Positions 25,039-36,289 of a stretch of 64,000 nt of DNA are shown in pieces. The position numbers and the translations under genes were made by a program. The notes under the pieces were generated by a model. The model did no database searches and was not told the DNA's origin. It was given only the letters and a program-made list of their open reading frames with translations. The stretch is from assembly GCF_013002715.1 (NCBI RefSeq), contig NZ_JABENB010000001.1:434001-498000 (forward strand). The letters run 5' to 3'. Position 1 is the stretch's first letter. Every line of letters begins with the position of its first letter. Origin of the DNA: Flexivirga aerilata. Lineage in GTDB: Bacteria > Actinomycetota > Actinomycetes > Actinomycetales > Dermatophilaceae.

Positions 25039-25859
25039 GCCTTCCGGATGTAGGCGCGCACCGCGATCGGTGCCATGACGAGCATGATCAGCGTGGCCCC
25101 GACGAGCGACCAGATGATGTCCATGCCCACCGACCCCTGGTTGGCCAGTTGCCGCACGGCGGTCACCAGGTGCGACACCGGGTTGATGTCGGCCAGCCAC
25201 TTGATCCAGGACGGCATGTTGGTCGTCGGCACCAGCGCGTTCGAGATGAACGTCATCGGCATCAGCACGAACATCGAAGCGCCTTGCACCGCAGGCGCAC
25301 TCGGCATTCGGACCCCGAGGAAGGCAAACACCCAGCTCAGCGCGAACGCGGTGTAGATCACCAGCAAGCAACCCAGCAGCAGCCCCGGCCAACTGTGCGG
25401 CGTGTAACCCATCAGAGTGCCGACGAGGACGACCATCGCCGCGGCGACGATGTAGCGCACGACGTCGGCGGTCAGTGCACCGATCAACGGCGCGATGCGG
25501 GCGATCGGCATCGACCGGAACCGGTCGAACACTCCCTGGTCGACGTCCTCACACAGTTGCACGCCGGTGTTGACGGCCGCGGTCACCGCAACCTGCACCA
25601 GCACGCCCGGCACCAAGTTGGGCAGGTAGTTGCTGACGCTGCCGGCGATCGCACCGCCGAAGATCCCCGCGAACATCGCGGTCGAGACGATTGGCAGAGC
25701 GACGACGTCGAACAACCGGAACGGGTTGTGCCGGATCTTCAGCAGGCCGCGCGCAGCCAACGTCAACGACGTCGCCGCGGTGCTTGCGACACTGGGCCGA
25801 CGGGTCAGGTTGTCCCGCTGTCGACGTTGTGCCCGTGACTGGGCAGTCGCCGCGGTCAT
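25035..25859 (-). CDS. ABC-2 type permease (DrrB-like)
   Basis: The 274-residue protein has six membrane helices in the ABC-2 pattern, with the cytoplasmic element RFRSMPIARIAPLIGALTADVVRY and the SNALVPTTNMPSWIKWLADINPVSHL loop seen in daunorubicin-resistance (DrrB) permeases. It pairs with the ATPase encoded immediately upstream (ATGA overlap) and overlaps the first acyltransferase gene downstream. Mycobacterial DrrB-type pumps export phthiocerol dimycocerosates and similar lipids, which supports a glycolipid export role here; drug export is the alternative. Confidence 0.88.
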   Translation of the reverse strand: MTAATAQSRAQRRQRDNLTRRPSVASTAATSLTLAARGLLKIRHNPFRLFDVVALPIVSTAMFAGIFGGAIAGSVSNYLPNLVPGVLVQVAVTAAVNTGVQLCEDVDQGVFDRFRSMPIARIAPLIGALTADVVRYIVAAAMVVLVGTLMGYTPHSWPGLLLGCLLVIYTAFALSWVFAFLGVRMPSAPAVQGASMFVLMPMTFISNALVPTTNMPSWIKWLADINPVSHLVTAVRQLANQGSVGMDIIWSLVGATLIMLVMAPIAVRAYIRKA

Positions 25860-26833
25860 GTGCTCTCCTTTCGCGGGTTACCGGTGATCTGGAAGAACAC
25901 CTCGTCGAGAGTCGGCTTGTGCACCCCGACCTCGGAAACCTCAATCCCCTTGTCGCGCAAGGCAATCAACACATCCGTGACCAGTGAAGCACCGGCGACC
26001 GGCACGACCAGTGTGCGGTCGGCTTCGGTGTCGACCGAGTGGCCGGCGATCTGCTCCATCACCTGGCTGGCGGTCGGGAGATCACCGTCGTCGACCAGCG
26101 ACAGCCGGAGACGACTCGAGCCGACCGAGGACTTCAGCTCGTCCGCGCTACCCTCGGCGACCACCTTGCCGTGATCGATCACGACGATGTTGTCGGCGAG
26201 CTGGTCGGCCTCTTCGAGGTATTGGGTGGTGAGCACGACGGTGGACCCACCCCGCACGAGCCGTCGGATCGTCTCCCACATCTGTTGCCGGGTGCGCGGG
26301 TCGAGCCCCGTGGTCGGCTCGTCGAGGAAGATCAGCGGCGGCTCGGCGAGGAGGCTGGTCGCGAGGTCCAGCCGACGCCGCATGCCGCCGGAGAAGTGCT
26401 TGAGCGAGCGGTTCGCCGCGTCGGTGAGCGAGAACTCCTCGAGCAGTTCGGCGGTCCTGCGACGGGCGCCGGCCCGCGAGAAGCGCAACAGGCGCGCGAA
26501 GACCATCAGATTTTCGCGCGCGGTCAACTCCTCGTCGACCGATGCATACTGCCCGGTCAGCCCGACGAGCGAACGCACCCGGTGCGCGTCGTGCTGCACG
26601 TCGTGTCCGAAGATGCTCGCGCTGCCACCGGACGCAGGCAGCAGGGTCGCAAGCACCCGGACCGTCGTCGTCTTGCCCGCGCCATTGGGACCCAGCAGGC
26701 CGAGCACGCTGCCGGTCGGGACGCTGAAACTGACACCGTCGACCGCGACGAAATCGTCGAACCGCACCGTCAGATCTCGCACGTCAACCGCGAGCTCCGG
26801 TGGCGCAGCGGGGCTGGAAACCATGCCGGCCAT
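25856..26833 (-). CDS. ABC exporter ATPase (DrrA-like)
   Basis: The 325-residue ATPase has Walker A GPNGAGKTTT, Q-loop GLTGQYASVDEEL, signature SGGMRRRLDLA, Walker B LIFLDEPTTGLD and a C-terminal DrrA extension ending in VHKPTLDEVFFQITG. That ending is typical of DrrA/NodI-like exporters. The four-gene minus-strand operon runs ATPase, permease, acyltransferase, acyltransferase, with 4-base overlaps at the first two junctions. The divergent glycosyltransferase gene starts 122 bases away; that gap shows a TTGACC at about 26874 but no assignable -10. Confidence 0.92.
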   Translation of the reverse strand: MAGMVSSPAAPPELAVDVRDLTVRFDDFVAVDGVSFSVPTGSVLGLLGPNGAGKTTTVRVLATLLPASGGSASIFGHDVQHDAHRVRSLVGLTGQYASVDEELTARENLMVFARLLRFSRAGARRRTAELLEEFSLTDAANRSLKHFSGGMRRRLDLATSLLAEPPLIFLDEPTTGLDPRTRQQMWETIRRLVRGGSTVVLTTQYLEEADQLADNIVVIDHGKVVAEGSADELKSSVGSSRLRLSLVDDGDLPTASQVMEQIAGHSVDTEADRTLVVPVAGASLVTDVLIALRDKGIEVSEVGVHKPTLDEVFFQITGNPRKEST

Positions 26834-26955
26834 GGTGCCCTATCAGACTACGCCGCGGTAACCCCGTCGATTGACCAGTTATGCGATACGGATCACGTTA
26901 CGGCGCAACCCTTCGCGCAGCACGCCCGGCCCGATCCGTGATTCCCTTACCTGCC

Positions 26956-28218
26956 ATGCGGATCCTCATGCCGTTCCTCGGCAGTCGCGGCGATGTGCAG
27001 CCTGGCATAGCGCTCGCTCTCGAGCTACGCGGCCGCGGCCACGACGTGCAACTCGGTGTGCCGCCCAACTTGCGCGATCTCGCGCAGCGGGCTGGGATCG
27101 AAGCGATCACGACCGGTCCAGATTCGGCGGCGCTGCTGGAGTCCGACCTGGTGCAACGCCGGATCAAGTCAGCCGACCCGCGGGTGCGCTGGCGCGGGCT
27201 GTCCGAACTGGGCACCATCGGCTGGTCGCAGCTGGCCCGTGACCTCGATGAGCAGGCAGCCAGGTCCGACGTCGTCGTCAGTTGCTTCCTCGGCCAGGAG
27301 GTGGCCCGGGCCCTCGCCGAGAAGCACGGCATCGCACAAGCCGCCCTGCACTACTACCCCATCCGTCGTTCGGAGTCCGTGCGTCTGCTGCCGGACCCGC
27401 CGGTCGCGGCGGACCTTGCGCATCGGGCGACGTGGTGGCTCGCCGACCGATCGTGGCGCCTGATGACGCGACGAGGCGAGGACGCCATGCGTGCCCAGTT
27501 GGGTCTTGCGCCCTCGCGGGTGTCCGTGGCCGAGCGTATGGCGAGCAGCGGGTCGCTCGAGATGCAGGCGATCGATCCGCTGCTGTTCCCCGAGCTCGCG
27601 GCCGAGTGGGGCGATCTGCGTCCCCTGGTCGGGTTCCTCGACCTCCCGCCGCAGGCCCGGGCAGCTCTCGACCCGGGAACCGACACCGAACTCGATGCGT
27701 GGCTGTCTGAAAAGCCAACTGTTTACTGGGGATTCGGCAGTATGCCGGTGCGCGACCCACAGGCGACGGTCGCGCTGGTGCGTGAGGTGTCGCACCGCCT
27801 TTCGTGCCGCGCCCTCGTGACCGCGGGCTGGTCCAGCTTCGACGTCGCCGTCGACGACGACGTGCGCATCGTGCCGAGCGTCGATCATCACCGGGTGCTG
27901 CCGCGCTGTGTCGCGGCCGTACACCACGGCGGCGCCGGCACCACCGCGGCAGCGCTGCGTGCCGGCATACCGGCTCTGGTCGCCTGGTTCAACGCGGACC
28001 AGCCGCTGTGGGGTCGACGGCTCGCAGCCCTCGGAGTGGGCGATCTCACACGGTTCCGCGACCTCACCGCCGCCGGGTGCGCGGCATCGCTGTCTGTGCT
28101 GGTCAGCGACCCGGTTCGTGGTCGCGCGACCGAGCTGGCGAACCGCATGATCCCCCCCTTGACGGCTGTACAACGAGCCGCGGATCTGGTGGAATTGCAA
28201 GGATTTACCCACTCTTGA
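26956..28218 (+). CDS. UDP-glycosyltransferase (GT1/UGT80-like)
   Basis: The 420-residue enzyme has a GT-B fold: N-terminal MRILMPFLGSRGDVQPGIALALELRGRGHDV (acceptor side), then WGFGSMPVRDP and the donor-binding HHGGAGTTAAALRAGIPALVAWFNADQPLWG, where HHGGAGT contacts the nucleotide diphosphate. The family includes sterol glucosyltransferases and the GPL/rhamnolipid-type enzymes that glycosylate lipids. The ATG at 26956 begins the conserved strand. It is divergent from the exporter operon and followed by two condensation-like genes, so a lipid acceptor is inferred. Confidence 0.85.
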   Translation: MRILMPFLGSRGDVQPGIALALELRGRGHDVQLGVPPNLRDLAQRAGIEAITTGPDSAALLESDLVQRRIKSADPRVRWRGLSELGTIGWSQLARDLDEQAARSDVVVSCFLGQEVARALAEKHGIAQAALHYYPIRRSESVRLLPDPPVAADLAHRATWWLADRSWRLMTRRGEDAMRAQLGLAPSRVSVAERMASSGSLEMQAIDPLLFPELAAEWGDLRPLVGFLDLPPQARAALDPGTDTELDAWLSEKPTVYWGFGSMPVRDPQATVALVREVSHRLSCRALVTAGWSSFDVAVDDDVRIVPSVDHHRVLPRCVAAVHHGGAGTTAAALRAGIPALVAWFNADQPLWGRRLAALGVGDLTRFRDLTAAGCAASLSVLVSDPVRGRATELANRMIPPLTAVQRAADLVELQGFTHS

Positions 28219-28317
28219 CCATCCCAGGTGTAGAACGGTGGCGGGTCCCTTACTCTGCCGTAGCAGTGCCGCTGCGCGCCCACTCCCCCACCCCGCACAC
28301 GAGGAAGGAGCTGCGCC

Positions 28318-29700
28318 GTGGAATACACCGAGCTCGCCGACTACGAGGTCTACGCCGGCGCGGTCACTTTCTGGCGGGCCAGGTCATCGACACCGTGCGC
28401 CGACGCCGTCGACGGACGCCCACTCTCACCCCAGCACGAAAAGCACGTCACCCGCGCACCCGACCCGGACGAACCGTCGTGGATCGGCACCGTCTTCGAG
28501 ATCCAGCACGAGTTCGACGCGGAGGCCGTACGCCGCACGCTGCTTGCCTGGCACGCCAAGCACGAGTCGTTCCGCACCCTCGTGACGCGGGACGACTCCG
28601 GCCTGCACCGCGCGACCTACCGGCCCGAGAATCTCCACCTGGCCGCTCGGGACGCCGGCAGCTACGACACCGTCGAGCGCGTCTACGACGTGGTCTCCCG
28701 CTACTTCGACCGCACCGTCCGACCCGACAGCTGGCCGCACCTGGTCGCCGCGACGGTGGTGCCCACCAACCAGGAGGACGGTCCGCGTTTCCTGCTGGCC
28801 TTCGCGGCGGATCACTCGGTGATGGACGCCTACTCGCAGGTGATCGCAGTGTCGGAACTCGACCAGCTCTACACAGCCGCGCTAGCCGGGGAGCCGCTCG
28901 TCACCGAACCCGCCGCCAGCTACGTCGATTTCAGCGTTGCCGAACGCGCCCACGCCGCAGTCGCCGACCACGGACACGAAACCACCCGTCGCTGGCTGGA
29001 CTTCCTGGAGCCCGATGAGCCGCGTTTCCCGGCCGCACCGTTTCCCAATGAGGAACCCGCCGACCTGACCTTGCCGCAGCGCAGCATCTCCCGCTGGTTG
29101 GTCGGTCCCGAGGTCAGCGACCAGATCCACCAGCACGCCCGGTCGCTCGGGTTCGGGATGCAGCCGGCGGTTCTGGTTGCGCTCGCGGAGGCGATGTCGA
29201 CCGCGACCGGCACTGCCGACCCGTTCAAGTTCGTCATGCCGATGCATACCCGGACCCCCGAATACACCGCATCCATGGGTTGGTTCGTCGGCATCAGCCC
29301 GTTCACCCTGCAACTCGCCGGTGCTTCCGGGCTGCCGGAGAAACTGCGACGCGCGGCCGAGGCGTCCGCGCACATCCGCAGTGATGCCCAGATCCCGTTC
29401 GCCACGATCGCCGACCTGCTCGGCATCGACTCCTCTCCCCGCTTCGTGGTCTCCTACGTCGACCTGCGGCACCTGCCCGGCGCGGCGCAGTTCGATGCGG
29501 TCCGCGCCCGCGCGCTGCGCAGCATCCGCTACTCCGACGACGAGTTCTACTTCTGGGTGGTGCGCGCACGCGGCGGCATCAACGTCTCCGTGCGGCACCC
29601 CAACAACGCCACCGCGACGGCCGGGGTGGAGCGCTACCTGCAGGCATTCACCACCGTCCTGCAGGAGTTGGCGACTCAGCCGGAGCCAGCGCTCGTCTGA
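28318..29700 (+). CDS. Condensation-domain-like acyltransferase (Pap-like), copy A
   Basis: The 460-residue protein belongs by pattern to the condensation/Pap acyltransferase superfamily: IGTVFEIQHEFDAEAVRRTLLAWHAKHESFRT at the N-terminus, active-site ADHSVMDAYS (HxxxD retained, first His absent), a mid segment YTASMGWFVGISPF like the floor loop of C domains, and late SPRFVVSYVDLRHLPGA. A strong GAGGAAGGAG site precedes the GTG. It is a stand-alone condensation protein with no carrier protein or adenylation domain nearby, so acyl-CoA transfer is likelier than peptide synthesis. Confidence 0.75.
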   Translation: MEYTELADYEVYAGAVTFWRARSSTPCADAVDGRPLSPQHEKHVTRAPDPDEPSWIGTVFEIQHEFDAEAVRRTLLAWHAKHESFRTLVTRDDSGLHRATYRPENLHLAARDAGSYDTVERVYDVVSRYFDRTVRPDSWPHLVAATVVPTNQEDGPRFLLAFAADHSVMDAYSQVIAVSELDQLYTAALAGEPLVTEPAASYVDFSVAERAHAAVADHGHETTRRWLDFLEPDEPRFPAAPFPNEEPADLTLPQRSISRWLVGPEVSDQIHQHARSLGFGMQPAVLVALAEAMSTATGTADPFKFVMPMHTRTPEYTASMGWFVGISPFTLQLAGASGLPEKLRRAAEASAHIRSDAQIPFATIADLLGIDSSPRFVVSYVDLRHLPGAAQFDAVRARALRSIRYSDDEFYFWVVRARGGINVSVRHPNNATATAGVERYLQAFTTVLQELATQPEPALV

Positions 29701-31088
29701 TGCTGCTGACGACCGCGGACCGGCTCGAGCTGCCCGCCGGCCGGCTGGTGCGGTGCATCCCCACACCGCCCGGGCCACCGGGCGGCGCCCGCGTCATCGA
29801 CGTCGTGGCGGACGCACCGCCGTCCTTCAACCAGGTCAACCATGCCCTCGCCGCGGGGGCCACCGGCGGCTGGCTCTGCCTGACGCTCACCCTCCCGGAG
29901 CCACTCGACCGGCCGTCGTTCGCCGCTGCCTGCGCGGCGCTGATGGCCCGGCACGAGGTGCTGCGCACCACGACGTCCTTCCGGGACGGCGCACCCGTCA
30001 CTCTCTCCTTCGGCGACGAATTCGACTGGGAGATCGTCGAATCCGACTGCGAAGGCCCACTCGCCGACCGCCGCCGCCAGCTGCGGACCCTCGTCGACGA
30101 CGCCACCCACACCGTGGACGGGCCGAAGATCTGCTTCGCCGCTATCGACACCGGCGAGCGATCGACCGTCGTCATCGCCCTCGACCACGGACTCACCGAC
30201 GCCGTCTCGATGGCGGTGCTCGGCCGCGACGTCGTCCAGCTGTATGCCGCAGCTCGCGATCACGACCGCGCCGTCCTGCCGCCGGTCGGCTCCTTCCTCG
30301 ACGCCTGCCGCGCCGAGGCTGCGACCGGCGGACCCGACGCAGCGGCGGCGGCCGCCGCAGGCCCGGACCTCGCGGCGGAAACCGCCGGCGAGGGCTTCGC
30401 GGACTGGCACGCCTTCTTCGACCGCAATCAGGGCGGGCTGCCTCGCTTCCCGCTGCCCGATGCCGCCCGCGCGGGCAGCGGCCCGGCGGCGATCGACCTG
30501 CGGACGGTGCTCACCGCCGACCGCACCGCGACCCTCGACCGCTTCGCCCGCGACCGCGGCGCACGCCTGCCCGCCTGCCTGCTCGCGGTCTGCGCGTCCG
30601 CGGCGCACGCGCAGGGTCTGGCCGACGAGTTCGGCACGCTCCTGCCGGTCGGCACCCGCAGCCGCGACGAGTGGCGCGAGGCGGTCGGCTGGTTCGTCAG
30701 CAACGGCCCCGTCGAGCTGGCCGCCGGTGAGCCGCTCGACCGGCTCCTCGTGCGGGCCCAGCAGCAGGTGGAGCGCGCGCAACGCCTCGCGACGCTGCCG
30801 TTGAGTGACGTACTCGCGTCATACGCAAGAGGATTCGCGCACGAGGGGGACGTCGGGATGATCTCCTACGTCGACTACCGGCGGGTGCCCGGCCACGAGC
30901 TGCACGAGCGCCACGCGGTCACCCAGGCGAGCCCGGACGCACCGACGACCGACGTGCAGCTGTGGTGGGTGCGCGACGACTCCGGTCTCGCGCTGCGCGC
31001 CCGGCTGCCCGACACGGCGCAGGCGCGCAGCATCGTCGGCGGCTGGCTCGACGAGGTCGAGCGCACCCTGCGCGCGCTGACGGAGTGA
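29700..31088 (+). CDS. Condensation-domain-like acyltransferase (Pap-like), copy B
   Basis: The 462-residue product repeats the architecture of its upstream neighbour: LTLPEPLDRPSFAAACAALMARHEVLRT, active-site IALDHGLTDAVSM, WREAVGWFVSNGPVEL, and MISYVDYRRVPGHEL. Its ATG overlaps the previous stop by one base (TGATG). The Ala/Asp-rich linker near residues 210-230 is longer than in copy A. The first His of HHxxxDG is missing, as in copies A and C. It ends 4 bases before the convergent stop of a third copy. Confidence 0.72.
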   Translation: MLLTTADRLELPAGRLVRCIPTPPGPPGGARVIDVVADAPPSFNQVNHALAAGATGGWLCLTLTLPEPLDRPSFAAACAALMARHEVLRTTTSFRDGAPVTLSFGDEFDWEIVESDCEGPLADRRRQLRTLVDDATHTVDGPKICFAAIDTGERSTVVIALDHGLTDAVSMAVLGRDVVQLYAAARDHDRAVLPPVGSFLDACRAEAATGGPDAAAAAAAGPDLAAETAGEGFADWHAFFDRNQGGLPRFPLPDAARAGSGPAAIDLRTVLTADRTATLDRFARDRGARLPACLLAVCASAAHAQGLADEFGTLLPVGTRSRDEWREAVGWFVSNGPVELAAGEPLDRLLVRAQQQVERAQRLATLPLSDVLASYARGFAHEGDVGMISYVDYRRVPGHELHERHAVTQASPDAPTTDVQLWWVRDDSGLALRARLPDTAQARSIVGGWLDEVERTLRALTE

Positions 31089-31092
31089 CGCC

Positions 31093-32565
31093 TCAGGCGT
31101 CGGCCGCCATCGGCAATTGCATTGCGGCCAGGGCGGTTTCGACCGTCACGTCCTCGCCCGCCGCGGCGGCGCGGATGAGCTCGGTGATCGCCCGGAAGTA
31201 GCGGTCGATGCTCACCGCGGCCTCCGGGGTGTCCGGGTAGCTCATCAGCGCGTAGGTGCGATCGCTGCCTCGGTTGATCCACATCGACACGTCACCGGTG
31301 GTGCCGGGTCCGCCGAGCGCGTGCACGTCGTCGACTCCGGGCAACTCGGCCCCCGGGATCCGACGCAGGTCGATGTAGGAGACGATCGGCGGCACCGCCG
31401 TGGCACCGACCTTCACCCCGCCGAATTTCGCCGCGTAGTCGACGATCGAGCGGGCCGGCGTATCCGTGGCGGCGCGGGATCGACGCAGCGCCTTCTGCGC
31501 CTTACCGACCAGGTCGTCGAAGGAAGCTCCCTGCGCGACCCGGAACGCGACCGGGACAAGGTTGATGAACCAGCCTTGTGCCATCAGGTATTGGGGTTCC
31601 GACCGGGTGGCAACGGCATTGAGCGCGAGGTAACTTCGCCGTCCGGTGAGCGCGGCGTCGATCAACGCCAGCACTGTGAAGAGACCGGCGCCAACGCCAC
31701 CTTCGTGTGCCTTGCAGCGGGCCTCGAATGCTTTCATCGTCTCGGCGTCCGCGAGGGTCCGGTTCATCCGGGTCGAGGGCGCCGTCTGCCCGGGCTGCAC
31801 GCCGATGTCCAGCGGGGTGCTGGGCAGCTTGTTGCGCACCGACAGCAGCGCGAGAGCCCAGACCCGCAGCGCCGGATCGCGCCAGGTGAGCTGCTCCGAG
31901 CGGGCCCGCTCCTGCTCGCTGAAGTCGACATAGCTGCCGACCGGCGGCACTTCCTCCTGCGACCCGTGCGCCTCGATCTGATAGAGCCGGAAGAGATCAT
32001 CGACGCCGAGGGCAAGTGAGACGCCGTCGCTGAACGAGTGATCGACGCCGTAGTAGACGGTGAAGCCGTCGTCGCCGTGGTCGATCGCGCCGGCCGCGAA
32101 CGAGGGCCACTCCAGCGGACTGGTGCTGCCGGCGAAGCGCTCGGTGACTGCATCGCGAGCGGTGTCGACGTCCGCCGCCAGGCCGGCGCTGCGCACCTCA
32201 AGCTCGACCTGCTCCACGGGCAACGCCCGTCGGGTGAAAGTCGTGCTCTCGTCGATGGTTTCGGCATCGGGCTCGAACCAGCTGAGCAATGCCCCGTGGC
32301 GGGTGACGAAGCGCTGCACAGCACGGCGCAGCGCCTCCCGGTCCAGCCGCTGCGGGACGTGGAAGGCGAAGGCGATCCACGGCGACCACGGCACACCCTT
32401 GGCCCGCCGGTCGGCCGCGGTGCGGATGTGCGACTCCTGCAGCAGCGACGGCCGCGCGGACGACGCCGGCGCGGCCGCCACGGCGGCCATCGTGGCGTCG
32501 GTCGGCACGATCTGCAGCACCTCACCGGCCCTCGGCGTCCACTGCTCGATCGGGGTCATCTCCAT
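31093..32565 (-). CDS. Condensation-domain-like acyltransferase (Pap-like), copy C
   Basis: The 490-residue protein shows WIAFAFHVPQRLDREALRRAVQRFVTRHGALLSWF, active-site YYGVDHSFSDGVSLAL (HSFSDG, closest of the three to HxxxDG), YLMAQGWFINLVPVAF and PIVSYIDLRRIPGAEL. It is encoded 4 bases after an LmeA-like gene on the same strand and converges with copy B. Triplication of this fold with two WS/DGAT-like genes suggests stepwise acylation of one scaffold at different hydroxyls. Confidence 0.75.
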   Translation of the reverse strand: MEMTPIEQWTPRAGEVLQIVPTDATMAAVAAAPASSARPSLLQESHIRTAADRRAKGVPWSPWIAFAFHVPQRLDREALRRAVQRFVTRHGALLSWFEPDAETIDESTTFTRRALPVEQVELEVRSAGLAADVDTARDAVTERFAGSTSPLEWPSFAAGAIDHGDDGFTVYYGVDHSFSDGVSLALGVDDLFRLYQIEAHGSQEEVPPVGSYVDFSEQERARSEQLTWRDPALRVWALALLSVRNKLPSTPLDIGVQPGQTAPSTRMNRTLADAETMKAFEARCKAHEGGVGAGLFTVLALIDAALTGRRSYLALNAVATRSEPQYLMAQGWFINLVPVAFRVAQGASFDDLVGKAQKALRRSRAATDTPARSIVDYAAKFGGVKVGATAVPPIVSYIDLRRIPGAELPGVDDVHALGGPGTTGDVSMWINRGSDRTYALMSYPDTPEAAVSIDRYFRAITELIRAAAAGEDVTVETALAAMQLPMAADA

Positions 32566-32569
32566 GTCA

Positions 32570-33304
32570 TCACGCTCCGGTGCTCTTGCAGTCGAGGGGT
32601 TGCTTGTTCTTCGGCAGGGTGGTCGGCGCCCCCCGGAAGCTGGCGACCAGCCCGGCGCCGGTGACCTCCACAGACGTCGCCTTCAGCCCGAGCGGAAGCT
32701 GCGTCATACCGCTGCCTCTGGAGGAGCCGCCGAGCATCATCTGCGCCTGGTCCGCGGGCACGTCACGCCCCGCCAACGACGCCTTGGTGATCGTGAAGTC
32801 GAGCTGACCGCCTTTGACCGACGGTCGCACCCAGATCTGCGCGAGGCCACCGAAACCGCTGAGTTGGACTGTGCCCGAAGCAGGTTCGGGCGTCGCGGTG
32901 ACCCCTTGAGCCTGGCCCGAGCCCGCCACCAGGTCGGCCATCGCCTGACCGCTCAGCGTCAGGGCCAGGTTGGATTCGCCGATCCGCCCGCCGGACGGGG
33001 ACGTCGACACATCCCGCACGTCGGCGTTGATCGAGACGTCCCGGACCTGACAGATGGTGGCGTTCTGCGCGTTCAGGGTGACCTTGTCGATGCTGCCGCG
33101 GCCGAGGTCGAGCAGCGCCGGGGTCGAGCCGATGCCCACGTCGACCGAGGAGGTGCGCAGCCCGTTCTCCATAGCGTTCGAGACGCTGCTGCGCAGTTGG
33201 TGACGCACCAGGAACTCCGCGCCGACCACAAGCGCGAGGACGGCGAGTATGGCGACAGCGGCGATCAGGGGTGCTCGTCGGCGGCGGCGCGGCTGCTCGG
33301 TCAT
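32570..33304 (-). CDS. LmeA-like (DUF2993) membrane-anchored phospholipid-binding protein
   Basis: The 244-residue protein has a basic start, one N-terminal helix (APLIAAVAILAVLALVVGAEFLV) and a DUF2993 beta-rich domain with repeated LDLGRGSIDKVTLNAQNA-type strands. In mycobacteria the LmeA protein of this family binds phosphatidylinositol and its mannosides and supports lipomannan growth in the cell envelope. A GGAAGTGA site precedes the ATG. The overlap in operon with copy C acyltransferase ties it to the lipid locus; it may carry or present the product outside the membrane. Confidence 0.8.
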   Translation of the reverse strand: MTEQPRRRRRAPLIAAVAILAVLALVVGAEFLVRHQLRSSVSNAMENGLRTSSVDVGIGSTPALLDLGRGSIDKVTLNAQNATICQVRDVSINADVRDVSTSPSGGRIGESNLALTLSGQAMADLVAGSGQAQGVTATPEPASGTVQLSGFGGLAQIWVRPSVKGGQLDFTITKASLAGRDVPADQAQMMLGGSSRGSGMTQLPLGLKATSVEVTGAGLVASFRGAPTTLPKNKQPLDCKSTGA

Positions 33305-33411
33305 CGGTCGTCACTTCCGGATCATGATCGAGGTCAGGGCGGGCCCACCGTACCTACCCACGGGTAAAGATCGGCCCTCCGGCAATTATGCGTTTGCCCA
33401 CACGCCTTTGG

Positions 33412-34703
33412 TCAGCCGACCGACAGGCGCAGGTTGTCGCGGCTGAGCTCGCCCACCGACGCGACCCCGGAGAGGGCCATCGTGAGGTCGAGTTCGGCGA
33501 TGAGTCGCTCCATCACGGCCTCGGCGCCGGCCGCACCGTCGAGGGCGAGACCGTAGAGCCAGGGTCGCCCGATCATCACCGCGGACGCGCCGAGCGCGAG
33601 CGCCTTGACGATGTCGGCGCCGCTGCGGATGCCGCTGTCGAAGAGCAACGGCACCCGCCCGCCGACCGCGGCGCTGATCTCGGCGAGCGCGTCGAGGGAC
33701 GCGATGGCCCCGTCGACCTGACGGCCGCCGTGGTTGGACACCTGGATGCCGTCGACCCCGCGGTCGATCGCCTCGCGGGCGTCGTCGACCGACTGGATGC
33801 CCTTGAGCACGATCGGCAACGAGGTGATGCCACGCAGGAAGTCCAGGTCGTCCCAGGTGAGCGCCGGGCAGGGGAAGACGTCGAGGAAGGTCTCGACCGC
33901 CGCACGCGGCAGCGGCGAGCGCAGGTTGTCGAGGAAGCGTCCCGGATAGTGCCGGGTGATCGACATGAGGGTGCGGACTGCGGCCAGCGTCGGCCGCTGG
34001 TTGACCGCGGCCTCCCCGGCCACACCACTCGCCGCCCGCCGGCGCACCAGGTCGGTGAAGACGGGGTCGGTGAGATATTGGGCAATGCCCTCGGCGCGCG
34101 CGAACGGCAGGTAGCCGAGGTCGAGGTCCCGGGTGCGCCAGCCGAGCAGGTGGGTGTCGAGGGTGACGACGAGCGCCTGCGCACCGGCGGTCTCCGCGCG
34201 GCGCACCAGCGACTCCGCGAGCTCGTTGTTGTTGCTCCAATACAGCTGGTACCACATGGGATTGGCGCCCAGCTCGGCCACGGTGCGCTCCATCGGGACC
34301 GAGCCCTGCGTCGACAGCACCATCGGCAGGCCAAGCGCCGACGCCGCGCGGGCGACGGCCAGCTCCGCGTCGGGGTGCGCCATCTCAAGCACGCCGATCG
34401 GCGCGAAGAGCAGCGGCGCGGGCAGCGTGTAACCGAAGAGCTGGACCGCGAGCGACCGCTCGGAGACGTCGCGCAGCATCCGCGGCACGATCGGATAGCG
34501 CTGGAATGCCTGCTGATTGGCCTCGTCGGTGCGTTGCATGCCCGCGCTGCCCGCGACGTAGGACCACGCCTGCGGGCTCATCCGGCGATGCGCGGCGGCA
34601 TACAGGGCGGAGGGCTCGACCGGCACCTTCGGCCGGCGTCCGTAGGCGCCGGCGGAGTAGATCGCGCCCTGGACCGCGCGCCCGATGTTGCCGAAGTCCC
34701 TCA

Positions 34704-34704
<1 letters not shown>
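33412..34704 (-). CDS. FMN-dependent lactate 2-monooxygenase-like oxidase
   Basis: The 430-residue alpha-hydroxy acid oxidase has a TIM barrel with LLFAPIGVLEMAHPD, STQGSVPMERTV, the catalytic VSNHGGRQVDGAIASLDAL (His base, Arg substrate binder) and FDSGIRSGADIVKALALGA (FMN phosphate). The longer N-terminus and loop fit lactate monooxygenase, which makes acetate, CO2 and water, rather than FMN-linked LldD. The GTG overlaps the acyl-CoA ligase stop by one base (TAGTG), so the two are co-transcribed. Confidence 0.87.
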
Positions 34705-36233
<1,529 letters not shown>

Positions 36234-36289
36234 GAGCTACCTCCAGGGGGATGTGGTGGCCTCATTGTGGCAACGGTCACACGATGCCG

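Noticed and set aside
26834..26955. A shared operator between exporter and glycosyltransferase genes
   Set aside because: Only a TTGACC was seen; no convincing dyad or -10 box.
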